Shown here piece after piece: positions 63,737 to 64,000 of a DNA stretch of 64,000 nucleotides (position 1 is the first letter of the stretch; every line of letters starts with the position of its first letter). A model generated the notes under the pieces. That model searched no databases. It was not told where the DNA came from and saw nothing but the letters and a program-made list of their open reading frames with translations. This stretch comes from Escherichia whittamii (GTDB taxonomy: Bacteria > Pseudomonadota > Gammaproteobacteria > Enterobacterales > Enterobacteriaceae). A program made the position numbers and the translations under genes. Where the stretch lies: assembly GCF_014836715.1 (NCBI RefSeq), contig NZ_JACSQI010000002.1, positions 491,136-555,135 of the forward strand, read 5' to 3'.

Positions 63737-64000
63737 TGACAACTCTGCACACTACTGAACGAATGATTCAGGAATACGTCCCCGGTAAACAGGTTACGTT
63801 GGCACATGTTATTGCAAATCCAGGAAAGGATCTGTTTAAGAAATTAGGTTTACCAGACACCGTTTCTGCCATTGGTATTCTGACGATTACCCCCAGTGAA
63901 GCATCTATCATCGCGTGCGATATCGCCACAAAGTCAGGCGCTGTAGAGATTGGTTTTCTTGATCGCTTTACCGGCGCGGTAGTACTGACTGGCGATGTTT
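63736..64000 (+). CDS. pduU: PduU, shell protein (cut by window end)
   Basis: The first 88 residues of a circularly permuted BMC protein of about 116 aa. It begins [20 protein letters not shown], then [20 protein letters not shown], with the N-terminal beta-barrel residues that plug the pore. The ATG overlaps the pduT stop (TAATG). The remaining part and presumably pduV, pduW and pduX lie beyond the window. Confidence 0.95.
   Translation, partial: MTTLHTTERMIQEYVPGKQVTLAHVIANPGKDLFKKLGLPDTVSAIGILTITPSEASIIACDIATKSGAVEIGFLDRFTGAVVLTGDV

Overview
The window is chromosomal DNA of Escherichia, almost certainly E. coli or a very close relative. Many genes (dcm, hchA, mtfA, shiA, amn, yeeO, cbl, nac, erfK, cobTSU) match, as far as I recall, the K-12 proteins nearly residue for residue. 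The four tRNA-Asn genes asnT/W/U/V and serU mark the K-12 map position near 44 min. All comparisons with K-12 are from memory, not from a search.

Layout. 1-7046: backbone with dcm (cut by the window edge), yedJ, drpB, the RseX small RNA, an intact yedS porin, a Usp-like gene, hchA and an AT-rich family 9 glycosyltransferase. 7049-30593: two integrative islands in tandem at the 3' end of asnT, marked by three direct copies of a 16-bp tRNA end (7049, 24004, 30578), each with its own P4-type integrase. The inner island (7049-24019) carries a large helicase-nuclease plus an unrecognised partner with a MID-like stretch (11152-17514), a Gabija-type pair (GajA OLD nuclease, GajB UvrD-like helicase), a PemIK/ChpSB-type toxin-antitoxin pair, a second tyrosine recombinase and an iteron/palindrome-rich non-coding tract. 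The outer island (24004-30593) carries a DarT1-NADAR-type toxin-antitoxin pair, a ZorO-like type I toxin with two candidate antisense RNA loci, and an inverted paralogous copy of the recombinase/Ner module. 30578-39353: backbone with asnT, mtfA, serU, shiA, amn, asnW, yeeO, asnU, cbl, nac and asnV; the asnT-mtfA-serU block is inverted relative to K-12 and yeeN is absent. 39343-43072: a decayed mini-island at asnV (integrase remnant, LysR regulator, SDR, tautomerase fragment, truncated recombinase, cupin, IS30-family remnant).

43124-64000: erfK, cobT-cobS-cobU, a CbiG-like remnant and a cobalamin riboswitch, then pocR, pduF and the 1,2-propanediol utilisation operon pduABCDEGHJKLMNOPQSTU, cut by the window end inside pduU. 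Pdu encodes a bacterial microcompartment in which a B12-dependent diol dehydratase (PduCDE) makes propionaldehyde, processed by PduP/PduL/PduQ; PduG/H, PduO and PduS maintain the cofactor. The cbi genes for corrin-ring synthesis, normally between the riboswitch and cobU, are missing except for a CbiG-like piece, so at this locus the cell can finish or salvage cobamides but not build the ring.

The most interesting material is the defence-dense double island, above all the uncharacterised helicase-nuclease/partner pair next to Gabija, together with the shared inverted modules and structured non-coding DNA that may explain how such islands exchange cargo.
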